From JAUWQU01 sp964605095 (lineage in GTDB: Bacteria; Planctomycetota; Phycisphaerae; SM23-33), in NCBI GenBank assembly GCA_964605095.1, contig CAZSBS010000013.1:1-33228 (forward strand): a DNA stretch of 33,228 nucleotides. Reading direction: 5' to 3'. Under the pieces are notes generated by a model. That model was given only the letters and a program-made list of their open reading frames with translations, did no database searches and was not told the DNA's origin. The position numbers were made by a program, and so were the translations under genes. The stretch's first letter is position 1; each line of letters begins with the position of its first letter. This document shows positions 23,922-32,738 of this stretch, piece by piece.

Positions 23922-26651
23922 TCACTTGCCCGCCAGAGCAGCCTGCTGGGCCTCCAACTGCCCGATCAAGGACACGCGCCATTGATCCAGTTGCCTGGGC
24001 GTTATCTTCGCATCGGCGAGCCCGCTGGGGATCGGGTTGCTCCTTGCCGCGAGGATCTGCTTCTGGATGCCCGCCATGAGTGCGCGGAGTTGGTCGACCT
24101 CGACACCAGTCTGGCCGGCCTTGTCGGCCTTGGCAATGGCCTGCTCGCACTGCTTCCACAGGACCATGTCGTCGGCGCCCTGGCGGAACGTCAGCATGCC
24201 CAGAGTGCTGATCATGGTCTTTTCGCTTTCGGCCACGACGAACCCGTTGCCCACCTGGTCGATGGCGTCGTAGACCGGGCCGGTCGCCAGCACGCCGCCG
24301 ACAACGACGCCGTCGGCACCCAGCACCGCCGAGCGGAACCCGACCGCGTATCGCTCGGGATGCTTGTGCCCCATCAGCACCAGCCGGTCCTTGTCAATCC
24401 CCTTGAACTGCCGGATGACCTCCGCCAAGGTATCGCTGTCGGACATAATCAATGCGGCGTAGTTCTTCAGGCATGCCCTGCGGTCTTCAGTCGCCATGGC
24501 CGCAATCGCCATTGAACTGGACCACATGGTCAGTTTCGCGCCCAGGCCGGCCAGTGCCGCGGCTTCTGCGTTCTGGCCCACGATGGTCTTGGCATCGTCG
24601 TTGTAGGAGAAGTAGTACAACGGTTCGGGCAGGCCGGCCTTTTTGGCAAGTGCCTGGCACCGCGAAACAGCCGAGGCCATCGTCGACTGGTAAGCCGAGT
24701 TGTTTGACTTGATTTCGGCAAGCCGAAGGCTGTCGCGGATAGTGCGAAGGTTGATCATCCATCGCCCGGCAATCAGTTTGGGCGGAATCTCTTGGAGTTC
24801 CCGGATCATTTCGGTTTCGGAAGGAGGCTGGTTCCCGCGAAACGCCGGGGCGGAAACCCAGAAGGCGTTGAGTCCGCTGGGCGACAACTGCGTGTACATG
24901 GCGCGCTGCCACAGTGCCGCCCGCGGTTTGGAAAGCGATTGGCCCAGCCCGCCCAAAAGCATTGTCCCGGCAAGCGCCCCGGTCGGCATGAAAGTGGGGC
25001 ACTTGGGCAGCCCGGGGACTCGAACGACCTTCAACTCCAGCGGCACGCGAACTGTCCCGGAATTGCTGTTGAGCATCACGTTGCCTTTATACAGGCCGTC
25101 CTCGGCCGACTCGGACACCCAGATCGCCATCGCCACGTGGACTATCTCATCCTTCTTGGGCCCCACGGCCCTGTGGTGCAGCAGCCAGGGCACGAACTCG
25201 ACCGTGCCCTCGTATGCGTTGGGGACGGGGCCCAGGACCCAGGCCTCGGACCCCTGCGCTGACGTCTTCAGTATTCCGCGCGGGCCGGATAAAGTCTCGA
25301 CGCTCGGCGAGAGATAGCCAATTGGCCTGGTCGGCACGACAGCCAGAGGCACCAGTGCCATCTGGCCGGCGGCGACGGTGTATTGCAGCCGCTCGACCTC
25401 GTTGGCGTCTTCGGGAACCCAGGAGGCTTCGAACGGGCGGTTCGTCTGGGGCGAAAAGGCCATCAGCCCGGCCTGCTGCTGCCTGGCTGTCGGCTGAATG
25501 GCGCACATCGCCTGCCTGCGCGTGGCGACCACGAACTGCCGGCGATACCGTTGCAGGTCCAGGTTTACCTGGTCGACGTATTCCTTGATCGCTCGCTTCT
25601 GGGCCAGAGGCGCCATAGCCAGCGCCGCGAACTGGCAGTTCAGCGTTTTGATCTTGTTGGCCCCCGCCCCCAGGACAAACCCCACCTGGCTGCAAAGCTG
25701 ATCTGAGAAGTCCTTTGCGTACCACTCTGCCGTCCACGCCCCGCCGCGGCCTCGCATGAGGCTTTCCTCGCCGAAGAACTGCTGGGAGGTCAGACGGTTT
25801 TGCAGGACGGTCTTGCCGGAGACCTGAAAGGCATACTCCGTGGGCGGGAAGTGCTCGTGGAAATCGTGTGTCAGCCAGACCCATGCGAAGGCTGCGGCCG
25901 AGCTGGGGCCCCTGATTGTGAGGTTCTCGGGCGTTCCGCAGTCCGCGGGGCCAAGGTAATCGCCCGTCAATCCGTCCGGAAAAGCGCGGGAATTGGCGCT
26001 GGCGTGCCATGGGGCACCCCATGCCAGGCTGGAATCGTCCCGGTCTGCCGGCTGAAAGCCTGGCCAGCGGAATTGTTTGGCCGGGCCGTAATCCAGCAGC
26101 ACGCTCTGCGGCGGCGCCGCGGAGGCCGGCTCGCCCCGGATGTGGTCGATGGTCACCGGCTCGCGGCCGGGGTTGGTCAGAACCACCGACGTCAACGCCC
26201 CAGGCGATTCACCGCCAAAATACCTTATGAAAGCCGAAACCGGCAGCGCGAGAGTGTCTGAACCTGGCTGGATGTGGCCTACCAGCCTGACGATGCTTGA
26301 GCCTTTGGGATTGCGGAAAGACAGGACCAGCGACTGGACCAGCGGCTGGCTGTTGAAAGTATCTAACTTCAGCCATTCAATGGTGTTGGGGTCCAGTCCA
26401 GTCAGCTTCACGACAACGGGCGAGCCCGCCCGAAGCAGCGCCGCCTGCTGGCCATGGGTCACGCCTTTGCCCCGCGTTACTGCCTGGGCCGGCGCGGTTG
26501 TGGGAAGATTCTCGAAGTCCTCAAAGACAACCGTCTGGGCCAGTGTGGCCGGGACGCACGCGGCGCAGACAGCCAGCATTGCAAGGCCGATCCGACCAGT
26601 CGGCCAAGGCAACGACAGCGTTTGGCAACATGGATTGCTGCTGCGTGCCAT
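23922..26651 (-). CDS. Large secreted protein, GH123/DUF4091-like
   Basis: A 909-aa exported protein. The signal peptide spans about residues 1-38 (hydrophobic GLAMLAVCAACVPA, cleavage near TLAQ). Residues about 40-190 look like a beta-sandwich (VVKLTGLDPNTIEWLKLDTF). A second part includes DFHEHFPPTEYAFQVSGK. Around 510-545, the strand pair DGLYKGNVMLNSNS and VRVPLELKVVRVPGLP resembles the domain that precedes the catalytic barrel in GH123/DUF4091 proteins; the rest looks like an alpha/beta barrel with PLYYFSYNDDAKT and LVLMGHKHPERYAVG. I cannot point to certain catalytic residues. ATG 26651 has GGGAGAG nearby and starts the signal peptide; the longer open frame to 27011 lacks homology. It is divergent from the TPR protein gene. 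A role in polysaccharide breakdown or binding is inference. Confidence 0.6.
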   Translation of the reverse strand: MARSSNPCCQTLSLPWPTGRIGLAMLAVCAACVPATLAQTVVFEDFENLPTTAPAQAVTRGKGVTHGQQAALLRAGSPVVVKLTGLDPNTIEWLKLDTFNSQPLVQSLVLSFRNPKGSSIVRLVGHIQPGSDTLALPVSAFIRYFGGESPGALTSVVLTNPGREPVTIDHIRGEPASAAPPQSVLLDYGPAKQFRWPGFQPADRDDSSLAWGAPWHASANSRAFPDGLTGDYLGPADCGTPENLTIRGPSSAAAFAWVWLTHDFHEHFPPTEYAFQVSGKTVLQNRLTSQQFFGEESLMRGRGGAWTAEWYAKDFSDQLCSQVGFVLGAGANKIKTLNCQFAALAMAPLAQKRAIKEYVDQVNLDLQRYRRQFVVATRRQAMCAIQPTARQQQAGLMAFSPQTNRPFEASWVPEDANEVERLQYTVAAGQMALVPLAVVPTRPIGYLSPSVETLSGPRGILKTSAQGSEAWVLGPVPNAYEGTVEFVPWLLHHRAVGPKKDEIVHVAMAIWVSESAEDGLYKGNVMLNSNSGTVRVPLELKVVRVPGLPKCPTFMPTGALAGTMLLGGLGQSLSKPRAALWQRAMYTQLSPSGLNAFWVSAPAFRGNQPPSETEMIRELQEIPPKLIAGRWMINLRTIRDSLRLAEIKSNNSAYQSTMASAVSRCQALAKKAGLPEPLYYFSYNDDAKTIVGQNAEAAALAGLGAKLTMWSSSMAIAAMATEDRRACLKNYAALIMSDSDTLAEVIRQFKGIDKDRLVLMGHKHPERYAVGFRSAVLGADGVVVGGVLATGPVYDAIDQVGNGFVVAESEKTMISTLGMLTFRQGADDMVLWKQCEQAIAKADKAGQTGVEVDQLRALMAGIQKQILAARSNPIPSGLADAKITPRQLDQWRVSLIGQLEAQQAALAGK

Positions 26652-26896
26652 GAGTCTCTCCCGTCGCCCGTTGCGGGGCGAGTCCGGGGATTCGGTTTCC
26701 GTCACAGACTTTCTCGGCAGAACTCGTGCCCAAGGAGAACGTAAGAAGAGTATAATGGCAATAGCACTGCCCGATATAGGGAAAAGTTGCCAACCGCCGT
26801 GCCCATCGGGCCGTGAGCGGCCTCGACGCGGGTGCGGGTTTGCCGGTTGCGTTCGGCAAGGATCTGTTAATTCTCTGCACCTGGACTGGTTGTTTA

Positions 26897-26905
26897 TGGT
26901 ATACT
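26897..26905 (+). promoter_or_regulatory. Extended -10 promoter element for the TPR protein gene
   Basis: TGGTATACT fits the extended -10 form (TGn plus a near-consensus hexamer) and lies 20 nt before ATG 26926. No good -35 box is seen. In the same divergent intergenic region (26652-26925), AGTATAAT at 26749-26756 offers -10-like boxes on both strands. Confidence 0.4.
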
Positions 26906-26925
26906 GCTTATAGAGGGCACATAAG

Positions 26926-28305
26926 ATGCTTCTAGGATCACGGAGTCTAAGCCGGGTGGCCGTAGCCGCGGCCTTTGCAGTGGCGGGCGTCTTGGCATGC
27001 TGCGCGGGCATTGCTGAAGCTCAGGGCCGCGGCCAAGTGCGCCTCAGCACGCCGGGGTATATGGCGGATCCCGGAGCCAATTCGTCGATATCCAGTTTCC
27101 AGAGGTATTCATCCGGATCCGGCCTGGGCGCGTTGGATTCTGCCAGTTCGGCCCCCCTGGGCGGAGGCAGCGTCCTTCAGAGTTCGATAGGCACCGGCAC
27201 CTCGCTTTTCCAGTCTTCCGGCGGCACGTCCAGCCCGCTTTACTCAGGCAACAACACGGGTATTTCCGCGGTCGACCGGAACATCCTTAACGGGCCGGCC
27301 GGCACCGGCTTGTATGGCTCGCCCCGGGGGCTCGGCGACTCGGGCGGGTCGTATTCCCGACGGATAAGCAGCCCGTCTTTTGGCTCGGTTCCCTTGTTAG
27401 CCCCGGTCGGCCGCAGCTATATTCCCGATTCGCCGCTGGTGAGTGCCTCGGCCTACAAGGACTATACCGATCCTTTCAGTCAGAGCAATTTGCCCGGCTT
27501 GGCAAGCCAGCAATTCTCCACGACCGGCCGGTCCCTGGCGGCCCCGGTTGCCCCGGTTGCCCCGACTGCCCCACAGGCACCGGTGCTGTTAAGCGACGCT
27601 GGCGGTTCCGGCATTGGCCGGTCGCTGGTGGCCAGTTCGAGCAGTCCAACGGCGTTCGGCCTGGCCAGGGCGTTCGTGCAGGAACTCGAACGGGCATCCA
27701 CATCTCTCTTGAGTAAGAAGGGCGAGCCGATCACCTCGCTGGTGCCGACTGAGCCGAGCGTCTACCGCACTTATATGCAAAGGGGAGACCGGGCTTTCAG
27801 GCAGAGCAACTACCGAGAGGCATACGCGAACTTCCAGATCGCCAACGATCTGGGAGATCACGACGCGGAGAGTTACATCTGCCTGCTTCACGCCCAGTTC
27901 GCCCTCTCGTCGGTCAGCTACGCCCAGGCGTACTATTTTCTTGAGCAGGCCCTGCGGCACATGCCGGAGTTGCCGCTGGCCAACCTCAGGCCTAGAGGCT
28001 TCTATGACAGTTCGGCCAAGTACGCACAGCAATTGGTCGCCCTTCAGGAGCATACTGAGAAGCATCCCGGCGACCACGAGGCGGTTCTGCTTCTGGCTTA
28101 CTTCCGCTGGTTCGAGCAGGAGCGTGACGTCGCGGGCACCCGGAATCTGCTGAGCAGGGCGCTTGCGGCCGGGCAGATGAAGAGGGCCCCCTTCGTGATC
28201 GAGGCGGTCGAGACATTCTGGAGAGGCGTGGTAGCTACCGGGGCCGCATCCGGCGAACTTGTGCCGCAACCCGCCAAGGCCCCTGAAACCACGCCCACGA
28301 AGTAG
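26926..28305 (+). CDS. Secreted low-complexity protein with C-terminal TPR-like repeats
   Basis: A 459-aa protein. The signal peptide runs to about residue 33 (VAVAAAFAVAGVLACCAGIAEAQG). Residues about 35-220 are Ser/Gly/Pro-rich and apparently disordered (SSGSGLGALDSASSAPLGGGS; APVAPVAPTAPQAP). From about 280 helix pairs resembling tetratricopeptide repeats appear: YMQRGDRAFRQSNYREAYANF, YAQAYYFLEQALRHMPELP and NLLSRALAAGQMKRAPF. Such proteins are common envelope proteins in planctomycetes; I do not recognise a named family. It is transcribed divergently from the GH123-like gene and ends 47 nt before a good terminator. Confidence 0.7.
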   Translation: MLLGSRSLSRVAVAAAFAVAGVLACCAGIAEAQGRGQVRLSTPGYMADPGANSSISSFQRYSSGSGLGALDSASSAPLGGGSVLQSSIGTGTSLFQSSGGTSSPLYSGNNTGISAVDRNILNGPAGTGLYGSPRGLGDSGGSYSRRISSPSFGSVPLLAPVGRSYIPDSPLVSASAYKDYTDPFSQSNLPGLASQQFSTTGRSLAAPVAPVAPTAPQAPVLLSDAGGSGIGRSLVASSSSPTAFGLARAFVQELERASTSLLSKKGEPITSLVPTEPSVYRTYMQRGDRAFRQSNYREAYANFQIANDLGDHDAESYICLLHAQFALSSVSYAQAYYFLEQALRHMPELPLANLRPRGFYDSSAKYAQQLVALQEHTEKHPGDHEAVLLLAYFRWFEQERDVAGTRNLLSRALAAGQMKRAPFVIEAVETFWRGVVATGAASGELVPQPAKAPETTPTK

Positions 28306-28351
28306 GCTATTGATCGCGGGCGTTGTATGAGACCGGGCAATTCCAGCAGGG

Positions 28352-28384
28352 CTGTCTGCCGAAAGCGGGCAGGCAGGTTTTCTG
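28352..28384 (+). terminator. Intrinsic terminator after the TPR protein gene
   Basis: CTGTCTGCC (28352-28360) pairs with GGCAGGCAG (28368-28376), nine pairs with one G-U, loop of 7, followed by GTTTTCTGTTT. Confidence 0.6.
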
Positions 28385-28561
28385 TTTGCAGGGCAAGTCG
28401 GCGGCGGGGGCCTGGTTGATCTCCTAACGCCTCCGATGACATGGCGCAGGCAATGTTCGGCCTCGCCGCGTACGGCAAAGGCTGTACAATTAAAGAGATG
28501 CCCCGGTCAGGACGATGCGATTGGTATGTCCTCACCGCAAATTACGGCAGAAACTGAGCCA

Positions 28562-30664
28562 ATGTCAGATGCCAGCAAAAAACGCCAGGCTGACCAGCGC
28601 CGGCCAAGCAGGATATTGACGCTGCTGAGTTTCATGGAGCCCGTCGCGCGCCGATACCGCACGCTGGTTAACATGGTCATTCATTCCGCCCTGTTCGCCC
28701 TGGCGCTGCTGTTGGCTCAACTCGTGCGGTTTGACACCGGCGTGCCCGGTGCCGGCGGCACGAACTGGATGTACCACAGCTACCTGCCATGGCTTCCCGT
28801 CTTTGTCGGCCTGAAGCTGCTGATATTTGGAAAGATGCGCCTCTTCCGCAGCGGGTGGCGGTACGCGAGCATCCGCGACATCACAAGCATCCTGCTGGCA
28901 AGCTGGGTATTCGTGCTGATCATGTTCGTGGCGGTCAACATCTTCCGCTACGGGCCTCAGTGGCTTGCCAACATGACCGATCGGCGGACAGACATTCCCG
29001 TCGTCAACCAGATAATCGAGTATTTCCAGGGCTATTCCCAGGGCGTGCTGGTTCTTGATTTCCTGGCCTCGGTGTTCCTGGTCTGCACCGCCAGGCTGGG
29101 CTTTCGGCTCTACCGCGAGGAGCTTCGCCCGGTCGCCCCGGAGGGCGCAAGGCGCGTGCTGATCGTCGGCGCCGGCGACGCGGCCGAGGCGATTCTCCGC
29201 GAGATCCTCCGCATGCAGGTCGAGCGGTACGTGGTAGTCGGCATGGTCGACGACGACCGCGCCAAGCGCAACATTACCATCCATGGCGTGCCGGTTCTGG
29301 GCACCACCGAAGACATCCGCCGGGTCTGTGAGGAAAACGAGATCGAGGAGATCATCATCGCCATTCCCGCGGCCAGCCAGAAGGAACTGCGCCGCGTGAT
29401 TGACCTGTGCAGCGGCACGAAGCTCAAGTTCCAGTCACTGCCGGGCGTCAGCGACCTGATCGACGGGCGAGTGACCGTCTCGCAGATGCGGGCGGTGGAC
29501 ATCAGCGACCTTCTCGGGCGGGAGGCGGTCGAACTCGACCGCGATGCCATCGGGCGATTCCTCCACGGCAAACGCGTGCTGATTACCGGCGCGGGAGGCA
29601 GCATCGGCTCGGAAATGTGCCGCCAGATCGCCAACTACGGACCCGCACAGATCATCCTCGTCGAACAGGCCGAGACGCCTCTGTTCGACATCGAAAACGA
29701 GCTGCTGGCCAGCCACGGCGACATACCGGTGGTCCCCGCGATCTGCGACATCTATGACCGCAACCGCGTCATGTCCATCTGGCAGCGTTACCTGCCCGAG
29801 GTGGTCATCCACGCCGCGGCCCACAAGCACGTGCCGATGATGGAACGAAACCCCTGCGAGGCCGTAAAGAACAATATCCTGGGCACCAAGAACGTCGCCG
29901 ACGCCTGCTGCCGCTTCGGCGCCGACGAGTTCATCACCATTTCCACCGACAAGGCCGTCAACCCCTCGTCGATCATGGGCGCGTCCAAACGCGTCGCGGA
30001 GATATACACCCAGGCACTCAACGGCTCCGAGCACTGCGCCACGAAGTTCAAGGCTGTTCGGTTCGGCAACGTGCTGGGCTCCAACGGCTCGGTCGTCCCG
30101 ACCTTCGAGAGGCAAATCGCCGTCGGCGGGCCCGTGACCGTCACACACCCGGAAATGACCCGATACTTCATGACCATCCCCGAGGCCGCACAACTCGTCC
30201 TCCAGGCTGCCGCCACTGGCGACGGCGGGCAAATCTACCTGCTGGACATGGGCGAGCCGGTGAAGATCGTCGACCTCGCACGAAACATGATCACGCTCAG
30301 CGGCTTTCGCCCGGAAGAGGACATCGACATCGTCTTTACGGGTGTCAGGCCCGGCGAGAAGCTCTTCGAGGAACTACGCACCGACGGCGAGGACATCGAG
30401 CCAACCGTCAACCCAAAGATCAACATCTGGAAGAGCAGGCCAACTGAATGGAAACGGATCGAGCAGGCCTTCGGCCAGTTCGAACTGCTCCAGAACAGCC
30501 CCGACCGCGAGGGGATCATCAGCGCCATTCAGATGCTGGTGCCCGAATATCAGCCGTTGAATCCCCCGACAGAGCAAACCACCGCCGACCATGACTCCGG
30601 CGAGCAATCGCCCGCAACCCCGCCCGCCAAGACCCCCGCCGCCAGAACCCAATCAGCTTCGTAG
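28562..30664 (+). CDS. Membrane-bound UDP-sugar 4,6-dehydratase/epimerase (WbpM/CapD/PglF type)
   Basis: About 700 aa. Four to five N-terminal membrane helices (about 45-200, including HSALFALALLLAQLVRF) precede a first Rossmann-like CoA-binding-type domain (RRVLIVGAGDAAEAI) and the catalytic short-chain dehydrogenase domain with NAD-binding TGAGGSIGSE (Gly343 region). The catalytic set is STDKA (461-465), Met472 and Lys476: Met replaces the usual Tyr, as is characteristic of WbpM, CapD and PglF. These enzymes convert UDP-GlcNAc to 4-keto-6-deoxy sugars for surface polysaccharides or protein glycosylation. The C-terminal 60 residues are a Pro/Thr/Ala-rich tail not usual for the family. Start codons at 28526 and 28436 are in frame; 28562 is preferred by where conserved sequence begins, but none has a strong ribosome-binding site. 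Confidence 0.92.
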   Translation: MSDASKKRQADQRRPSRILTLLSFMEPVARRYRTLVNMVIHSALFALALLLAQLVRFDTGVPGAGGTNWMYHSYLPWLPVFVGLKLLIFGKMRLFRSGWRYASIRDITSILLASWVFVLIMFVAVNIFRYGPQWLANMTDRRTDIPVVNQIIEYFQGYSQGVLVLDFLASVFLVCTARLGFRLYREELRPVAPEGARRVLIVGAGDAAEAILREILRMQVERYVVVGMVDDDRAKRNITIHGVPVLGTTEDIRRVCEENEIEEIIIAIPAASQKELRRVIDLCSGTKLKFQSLPGVSDLIDGRVTVSQMRAVDISDLLGREAVELDRDAIGRFLHGKRVLITGAGGSIGSEMCRQIANYGPAQIILVEQAETPLFDIENELLASHGDIPVVPAICDIYDRNRVMSIWQRYLPEVVIHAAAHKHVPMMERNPCEAVKNNILGTKNVADACCRFGADEFITISTDKAVNPSSIMGASKRVAEIYTQALNGSEHCATKFKAVRFGNVLGSNGSVVPTFERQIAVGGPVTVTHPEMTRYFMTIPEAAQLVLQAAATGDGGQIYLLDMGEPVKIVDLARNMITLSGFRPEEDIDIVFTGVRPGEKLFEELRTDGEDIEPTVNPKINIWKSRPTEWKRIEQAFGQFELLQNSPDREGIISAIQMLVPEYQPLNPPTEQTTADHDSGEQSPATPPAKTPAARTQSAS

Positions 30665-30751
30665 ACCCGTCAGTATCGCCTGCACCATCTCCACCGTGTC
30701 CGGGCCGTGCCCGCGCCGCCGGCTTTGTAAGTGTTTGGCGACGTTGTCCAT

Positions 30752-30769
30752 AGCCCCGTGAACGGGGCT
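30752..30769. repeat. Small perfect hairpin AGCCCCGT/ACGGGGCT
   Basis: Eight base pairs with a 2-nt centre, in the convergent region between the dehydratase and the helical protein. It lacks a T-run on the appropriate side, so it is not a clear terminator. Its GCCCC...GGGGC core resembles the hairpins inside the element at 31966-32231. A second inverted repeat, CCGGCT/AGCCGG (30795-30808), overlaps the stop codon of the next gene. Confidence 0.45.
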
Positions 30770-30800
30770 GAAAAGAAGACCGCTAAACACATATCCGGCT

Positions 30801-31382
30801 CTAGCCGGCTTGGGTGATGGGCAGGCCGGAAAAAACGCCCGCCAGGCGCTGGAGTTGCCGGCCCCAGTATTCGATGGACGCCACGCCGCAGCTTGCTATC
30901 GCGCCGGCTGACAGCGCCAGCGACCGCCCGCCGATCTGGATGAACTCGGCAAGCCGGGTGCCGGGGTCGAACTTCGAGACGCCTTCGAGTGTCTCGACGG
31001 CGTGATGCACGGCTGCACCCTTCTCGACACTGTCCACCGACAGATTGCACCGGCGAAGCGCCTCGGCGATTCGCTCGGCCGCGTAGCGCCCCGCCTCGTC
31101 TGGCAGCAGCTTCTTGGCTGACACAAACGCCAGTTCCGCGCGCCGCAGTTCTTCTTTGACGGCATTGAACCGCATCCGCTCGACCCGGCTGCGGGCTTCG
31201 GCCGCGGGATCGGGCGGCTCGGCCGGCAGGCCCGTCGATTGCACGGCGCCGCCCGCCGGCGTAAGGGCTTGGGCGACACTCGGCCGGGACGGATCACCGC
31301 TTTGCGTGCGGCAATCCGTCCAGCGGAGACCATCACCCTCGCGGCCTTTCTGCTCCTCGGTTCTTGTATTCTCGAGCGCCAT
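30801..31382 (-). CDS. Hypothetical helical protein
   Basis: A 193-aa protein of unknown function. The first 75 residues are charged and Pro/Ala-rich (MALENTRTEEQKGREGDG). The rest is predicted mostly helical by pattern: RSRVERMRFNAVKEELRRAE, AAERIAEALRRCNLSVDSVE and LAEFIQIGGRSLALSAGAIAS. There is no signal peptide and no motif that I recognise. ATG 31382 is chosen because GGAG and GAGAAAG lie upstream; an in-frame start at 31412 is less likely. The gene is isolated, convergent with the dehydratase gene. Confidence 0.5.
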   Translation of the reverse strand: MALENTRTEEQKGREGDGLRWTDCRTQSGDPSRPSVAQALTPAGGAVQSTGLPAEPPDPAAEARSRVERMRFNAVKEELRRAELAFVSAKKLLPDEAGRYAAERIAEALRRCNLSVDSVEKGAAVHHAVETLEGVSKFDPGTRLAEFIQIGGRSLALSAGAIASCGVASIEYWGRQLQRLAGVFSGLPITQAG

Positions 31383-31940
31383 GATACTTTCTCCACCTCC
31401 ACATCCCAGCAACCTCTTACATCGTCACTCCGGTTGCTTAGCCTTGAGCAAGCACTTACAGAGGGCAAGTAATGCACGGAATGTGCCAGAAGCCGCCGGC
31501 TGCGACCGGATGTGGCCGCGCGGACCGAGACATGTGTGCAAGACATTATTAAAAAAGCACTTAAATGTCACACCCGGACGGGATATTTTCCCGCGGGTCG
31601 TTAGTCTTCCATGGGCGCGGGCAATATCACCCGCCGCCGGAAGCTAAATCGGGCAAAAGCACGCACAAGAAACCGCTCGGATAAGCCCGGCATTGCCGCC
31701 AACATCGCACACCATCGACCTTTTGCGGCAAGCTGTGGTCGCACGAGTTGCAATCCGACACATCACCGGCCGGCCGATCCGAAAAGCGACTCGCCGCAAC
31801 GTCATTCAGCGGCCGCGTTTATTGATACAAGGCCCGGGTGGGCCCTTCCCTGACCCACCCGTCCTGGATTCCTGCCGCCAAACCAGATTGCGGCAAGTAT
31901 GCCGATGATATCCACTGCACAGACCGTGCCAGCGCGTGTA
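31383..31940. other. Gene-free stretch with scattered inverted repeats
   Basis: I can support no gene here. It contains an AT-rich spot with an imperfect stem (GACATTATTAA...TTAAATGTC, 31542-31569) and a small stem GGGTGGG/CCCACCC (about 31837-31860) in a sequence resembling dispersed repeats. A weak minus-strand promoter (GTGACA-17-TAATGT) may serve the helical protein gene. Confidence 0.4.
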
Positions 31941-32479
31941 CTATTTTCCCCGGTAGACTTCGCGGGGGTGTGCGCAGATTTTCTGGCAGTTTGCAAGCCG
32001 TGGCGCCAGCCTTTCTTAGTCCCGTAGGGACGTTTGGCGATAGCCACGGGCGCGAGCCCGTGGGAAGCTGCCCCAAAATCCCAAAGAGCCCCAGCGGGGC
32101 GATTGACGACGTCAATCGCCCCGCTGGGGCTCCGAATCAATGAACGCGCAGTCCACGGGCTTGCGCCCCTGGCTATTGGCAATCGCCCTACCGGGCTCAG
32201 AAACCGACTGCCAGAAAATCTGCGCACACCCACTTCGCGGCGATGGGCGACGATCCGAATATCGACAGTCTGCCCCGCGTCGTCAATGAAATAGACCATG
32301 CGATAGTCACCAACGCGGATGCGCCAAAGGCCGGCGGGGCCGGAAAGTTTCACGGTGCCTGGGGGGCGTGGATTGGCGGCCAGGGCGACGGCCTATGCGA
32401 GGAGGCGCGATTGCACCGGCTTGGGCAGTTTGTCCAGGGCCTTGTCGGCGCTGGCTTTGAAACTGACTTGGTGGGCCAT
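31941..32479 (-). pseudogene. RelE/ParE-family toxin, broken by a stop codon and an inserted element
   Basis: The frame starts at ATG 32479 (MAHQVSFKASADKALDKL), meets TAG at codon 29 (32395-32393), and continues as AVALAANPRPPGTVKLSGPA, GLWRIRVGDYRMVYFIDDAG and VDIRIVAHRREV, the strongly conserved RelE core. The sequence then enters the inserted element at 32231. After it, at 31956-31941, the ending YRGK and TAG are found. Deleting 266 bp of element and one 9-bp duplication leaves 264 nt, an exact 88-codon gene (87 aa), normal for RelE. Such toxins cleave mRNA at the ribosome. Two independent lesions make this copy inactive unless the stop is suppressed. It begins 2 nt after the antitoxin stop codon. 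Confidence 0.85.
31966..32231. mobile_element. 266-bp MITE-like element with 25-bp TIRs and 9-bp target duplication
   Basis: GGGTGTGCGCAGATTTTC... at 31966-31990 is the exact inverse complement of 32207-32231 over 25 bp. ACTTCGCGG flanks both ends (31957-31965 and 32232-32240), a 9-bp target-site duplication. The interior is almost all hairpins: GTCCC/GGGAC, CCACGGGC/GCCCGTGG (32044-32063), and a 47-nt palindrome (32086-32132, 23-nt arms, single-base centre), with right-half counterparts of the left-half stems. It encodes no transposase, so it must be moved in trans. It is inserted in the last codons of the relE-type gene. Confidence 0.85.
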
Positions 32480-32481
32480 GG

Positions 32482-32670
32482 TCAGAGGTCCAAACGCTTG
32501 CGCACGGCATGTAAGGGGACTGACGGCTCGCGCTCGCGGCGTTTGGCTTCGGCGATGTCGCCCTTGTCCTGAGCGCTGACTTGCTCAGCCTTGGATTGCA
32601 GGCGGCGGAAATCCTTCTCGGGGATCAAGACAAACTTCCGCTTGCCGATGATCAGGGTTTGTATGGTCAT
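32482..32670 (-). CDS. Type II antitoxin of a RelE-type toxin
   Basis: A 62-aa protein (MTIQTLIIGKRKFVLIPEKD...) with the compact strand-then-helix form of small RelE-partner antitoxins: an N-terminal beta segment KRKFVLIPEKDF and a charged helical C-terminus (AEAKRREREPSVPLHAVRKRL) that would wrap the toxin. AAGGA lies 9 nt before ATG 32670. Its stop is 2 nt before the toxin ATG, the usual coupled arrangement. The antitoxin is intact while the toxin is broken, so it is now an orphan that may still repress its promoter or neutralise other toxins. Confidence 0.8.
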   Translation of the reverse strand: MTIQTLIIGKRKFVLIPEKDFRRLQSKAEQVSAQDKGDIAEAKRREREPSVPLHAVRKRLDL

Positions 32671-32702
32671 CGTTCGGTTTCCTTGAGTGATTCTTTCCGG
32701 GC

Positions 32703-32711
32703 ATTATACCA
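32703..32711 (-). promoter_or_regulatory. Extended -10 promoter of the toxin-antitoxin operon
   Basis: TGGTATAAT on the minus strand (32711-32703) is a perfect extended -10 element, 32 bp upstream of the antitoxin ATG. No clear -35 box is seen. Confidence 0.55.
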
Positions 32712-32738
32712 CGGGCAAAGGAGAAAGCCCGCTGACAC

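Noticed and set aside
22043..24515. Long plus-strand open frames opposite the protease and GH123-like genes
   Set aside because: They are shadows; the minus strand has catalytic motifs, signal peptide and ribosome-binding sites.
31802..32353. A 183-residue minus-strand frame spanning the RelE core and beyond
   Set aside because: Only its first 40 residues are RelE; the rest is read through the inserted hairpin element and flanking sequence and is not a real protein.
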